Below are positions 62,295-64,000 of a DNA stretch of 64,000 nt, one piece after another. The translations under genes and the position numbers were made by a program. The DNA is from Nisaea denitrificans DSM 18348 (lineage in GTDB: Bacteria; Pseudomonadota; Alphaproteobacteria; Thalassobaculales; Thalassobaculaceae): positions 1,736,001-1,800,000 of the forward strand of contig NZ_AUFM01000011.1 in assembly GCF_000426505.1 (NCBI RefSeq), in the 5' to 3' direction. How positions within the stretch are numbered: position 1 is the stretch's first letter; each line of letters opens with the position of its first letter. The notes below the pieces were generated by a model. It was not told where the DNA came from and ran no database searches. It was given only the letters and a program-made list of their open reading frames with translations.

Positions 62295-63467
62295 GTGCCG
62301 GACGGTGAAAACACAACAGACACGCGGGCGGCCATCTCGGTTGCCCGCTCCATCCACGAGATCGCCCCGGCCGATTGGGACGCCTGCACCGGTGCCGCCA
62401 ATCCCTTTCTCAGCCATGCCTTCCTGTCCGCGCTGGAAGACAGTGGCTCGGTCAAGGCCGAGACCGGCTGGCTGCCGCAACATTTGGTTTATGCCGATGA
62501 CGAAGACCGGATCGCCGGAGTCGTTCCGCTCTACCTGAAGGGCCACTCCCAGGGCGAGTATGTGTTCGACTGGGGCTGGGCGGACGCTTATGAGCGTGCC
62601 GGTGGTGAGTATTATCCGAAACTGCTCTCAGCCGTGCCCTTCACACCGGTAACGGGTCCCCGACTGCTTTGTCATCCCGATGCGGATGCCGACGCCACCA
62701 CGAACATCTTGATTGGCGGCCTGATCGAGATCACGCGACGTTTCGACGTTTCGTCCCTGCATGTGAACTTCCTGCCGGAAGCGCAATGGAACGCCCTTGG
62801 GGAGGCCAGCTTCCTGAAACGGGTCGGCCTGCAATTCCATTGGCATAATGACGGCTACCAGAATTTCGGTGACTTCCTCGACGCTCTCTCCTCCCGCAAG
62901 CGTAAGGCGATCCGCAAGGAACGCAAGGCAGCGGCAGAGGCTGGCCTTACCATCCGAAGGCTGACCGGCGCCGATATCGAGCCCCGGCACTGGGACGCCT
63001 TCTTCGAGTTCTATACGGACACCAGCGACAGGAAATGGGGCTCGGCCTATCTGACACGCTCCTTCTTCGACCTGCTTGGCGAGCGCATGGCTGACCGGGT
63101 GCTGCTGGTAATAGCGGAAATGGACGGCACGCCCGTCGCCGGCGCCCTCAACCTGATCGGCGACGATACGCTCTATGGCCGAAACTGGGGTTGCATCGCC
63201 GACTTCAAGTTCCTGCATTTTGAGCTTTGCTACTATCAAGCTATCGATTTCGCCATCGAGCGCAGCCTGAAATGGGTCGAAGCCGGTGCCCAGGGGCAGC
63301 ACAAGATCCAGCGTGGTTATATGCCCCGCTACACCCGGAGTTGCCATCTCATTCCCTCGCGCTCCTTCAGTGACGCGGTCGGGGATTTTCTTCGGCGGGA
63401 AACAGAACAGATGGCCTACGAAAAAGAAGCCCTCGAAAATCAATCTCCCTTCCGCTCGGAGGGTTGA
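62295..63467 (+). CDS. FemAB/GNAT-like peptidogalycan-type protein (DUF482)
   Basis: A 390-residue protein of the DUF482 family, which has a GNAT/FemAB-related fold and is thought to aminoacylate an unknown acceptor. It has NPFLSHAFLSALEDSGSV near the N-terminus, VVPLYLKGHSQGEYVFDWGW, then FHWHNDGYQNFGDFLDALSS with RKRKAIRKERKAA. The C-terminal half has GRNWGCIADFKFLHFELCYY and QHKIQRGYMPRYTRSCH. It starts at GTG with GAGG about 6 nt upstream, and lies 74 bp after ridA. Confidence 0.87.
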   Translation: MPDGENTTDTRAAISVARSIHEIAPADWDACTGAANPFLSHAFLSALEDSGSVKAETGWLPQHLVYADDEDRIAGVVPLYLKGHSQGEYVFDWGWADAYERAGGEYYPKLLSAVPFTPVTGPRLLCHPDADADATTNILIGGLIEITRRFDVSSLHVNFLPEAQWNALGEASFLKRVGLQFHWHNDGYQNFGDFLDALSSRKRKAIRKERKAAAEAGLTIRRLTGADIEPRHWDAFFEFYTDTSDRKWGSAYLTRSFFDLLGERMADRVLLVIAEMDGTPVAGALNLIGDDTLYGRNWGCIADFKFLHFELCYYQAIDFAIERSLKWVEAGAQGQHKIQRGYMPRYTRSCHLIPSRSFSDAVGDFLRRETEQMAYEKEALENQSPFRSEG

Positions 63468-63608
63468 ACGGGATGCATGGCTGACCTTCGCTATTTGTGC
63501 ACCGCAAAATTAACGAATGGGGCAATATGTTGGACAGGTACATTGCTGACTGGCCAGCCGAAACGGCGCCGTCCGCATCCTTCAAATCAAGATACTGGGA
63601 GATAGATC

Positions 63609-63797
63609 ATGGGTGATCGTTTTTGCCTCACGCTTCTCGAAGCTGCTGAAATGAACGGCTTCACTGCCGCTGAAATGCAGGTCCTCGTTGACCGGCACGC
63701 CGATGTTGCTCTGAACGCCAATGGCGCTTGGCGCATCGACCCCAACGCCCTCAAGGCTGTCGTCGACGGTTCCGCCGGCTATCTGCAGGCTGCCTAA
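63609..63797 (+). CDS. small protein of unknown function
   Basis: A 62-residue protein with a clear ATG, an AGGAG-poor but purine-rich leader (GGGAGATAG), and a strong terminator directly downstream. The sequence is soluble and mostly helical: FCLTLLEAAEMNGFTAAEMQ, then a second part ending in VVDGSAGYLQAA. It has no family I recognise. The independent transcription unit supports a real gene. Confidence 0.6.
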   Translation: MGDRFCLTLLEAAEMNGFTAAEMQVLVDRHADVALNANGAWRIDPNALKAVVDGSAGYLQAA

Positions 63798-63821
63798 GCC
63801 ATAGCCGCTATTGACCGACAC

Positions 63822-63854
63822 AAAAAAGGCCCGCGCATCGCGCGGGCCTTTTTT
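63822..63854. terminator. bidirectional terminator after the 62-residue gene
   Basis: AAAAAAGGCCCGCGC / GCGCGGGCCTTTTTT is a perfect 15-bp stem with a 3-nt loop and T-runs in both orientations. It separates the small gene from a converging gene. Confidence 0.93.
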
Positions 63855-63906
63855 GTGCTCTTACTGTGTCGGCCGGGGCCAGCAAGGGCCCCGGCATATT
63901 CGTATG

Positions 63907-64000
63907 TCAGTTGACCAGTTCGGGCTTTTTCTTCGTGCCCTTGCTTGAACCGCCTCCGGAGCTGTCCCCGCCCTCATCCGGGTAGGAGAAGGTCAGGCCG
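63907..64000 (-). CDS. C-terminal end of an unidentified protein (partial)
   Basis: A minus-strand frame enters from the right edge and ends with TGA at 63907. The visible 30 residues are SYPDEGGDSSGGG then SSKGTKKKPELVN, a flexible, charged tail. The bidirectional terminator 53 bp away supports a real 3' end here. The protein cannot be identified. Confidence 0.45.
   Translation of the reverse strand, partial: GLTFSYPDEGGDSSGGGSSKGTKKKPELVN

Noticed and set aside
1-64000. CRISPR array, prophage, transposon or tRNA genes
   Set aside because: No regularly spaced repeats, integrase or transposase motifs, or cloverleaf sequences were seen on either strand.

Overview
The window is GC-rich chromosomal DNA from an alphaproteobacterium, most likely a marine Rhodospirillales-type organism. 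This is inferred from the gene set: an NDUFA12-type complex I accessory subunit, DUF2155 next to aat, a PAS_5 protein, B12-dependent NrdJ, and dense gene packing with ATGA/GTGA overlaps. I see no rRNA, tRNA, insertion sequence, prophage or CRISPR array.

Region 1 (1-9.5 kb) is a purine and ureide breakdown island. On the minus strand run uraH, xdhA, xdhB, xdhC and the ATPase of a nucleoside/sugar-type ABC importer that leaves the window. Divergently run a puuE-uraD fusion, allE and allA, closed by a strong terminator, with an XRE regulator facing them. A urate-oxidising enzyme and an allantoate amidohydrolase are not in view.

Region 2 (9.9-17 kb) holds a flavin monooxygenase, a secreted orphan protein and the most interesting locus of the window. 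This is two interlocked convergent operons: a creatininase-family hydrolase plus a RibD-type reductase facing an MDR dehydrogenase, a PTPS/QueD-fold protein, a GT4 glycosyltransferase and a methyltransferase. The PTPS-fold protein has lost the residues used by QueD, so the locus looks like an uncharacterised pathway making a glycosylated, methylated pterin- or pyrimidine-like compound.

Region 3 (17-34 kb) is mixed metabolism: a 3-hydroxyisobutyrate-dehydrogenase-like enzyme flanked by two palindromic repeat elements, a 1-Cys peroxiredoxin, a GST, two molybdenum hydroxylase large subunits without their FeS/FAD partners, transporters, an exonuclease, a split AtuA pair, and a TPP enzyme with a degenerate SDR.

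Region 4 (33.7-47.7 kb) has a PadR-controlled RND efflux operon with a clear operator, an aminotransferase with a gamma-glutamyltranspeptidase-like lipoprotein, a BepA-like protease, a DsbA-like protein, an MFS transporter, hppD with a divergent MarR regulator and its palindromic site, and a PAS_5 protein.

Region 5 (47.7-64 kb) is mostly core genes: aroQ-accB-accC-aat in one direction, and DUF2155, mlaD and NDUFA12 opposite, followed by an RraA-like protein, a LysE exporter, nrdJ, a host-attachment-type protein, a Cache chemoreceptor and an orphan. A structured RNA of about 215 nt with its own promoter and terminator follows, then RidA, a FemAB/GNAT-like protein, a 62-residue orphan and the C-terminal end of an unidentified protein.
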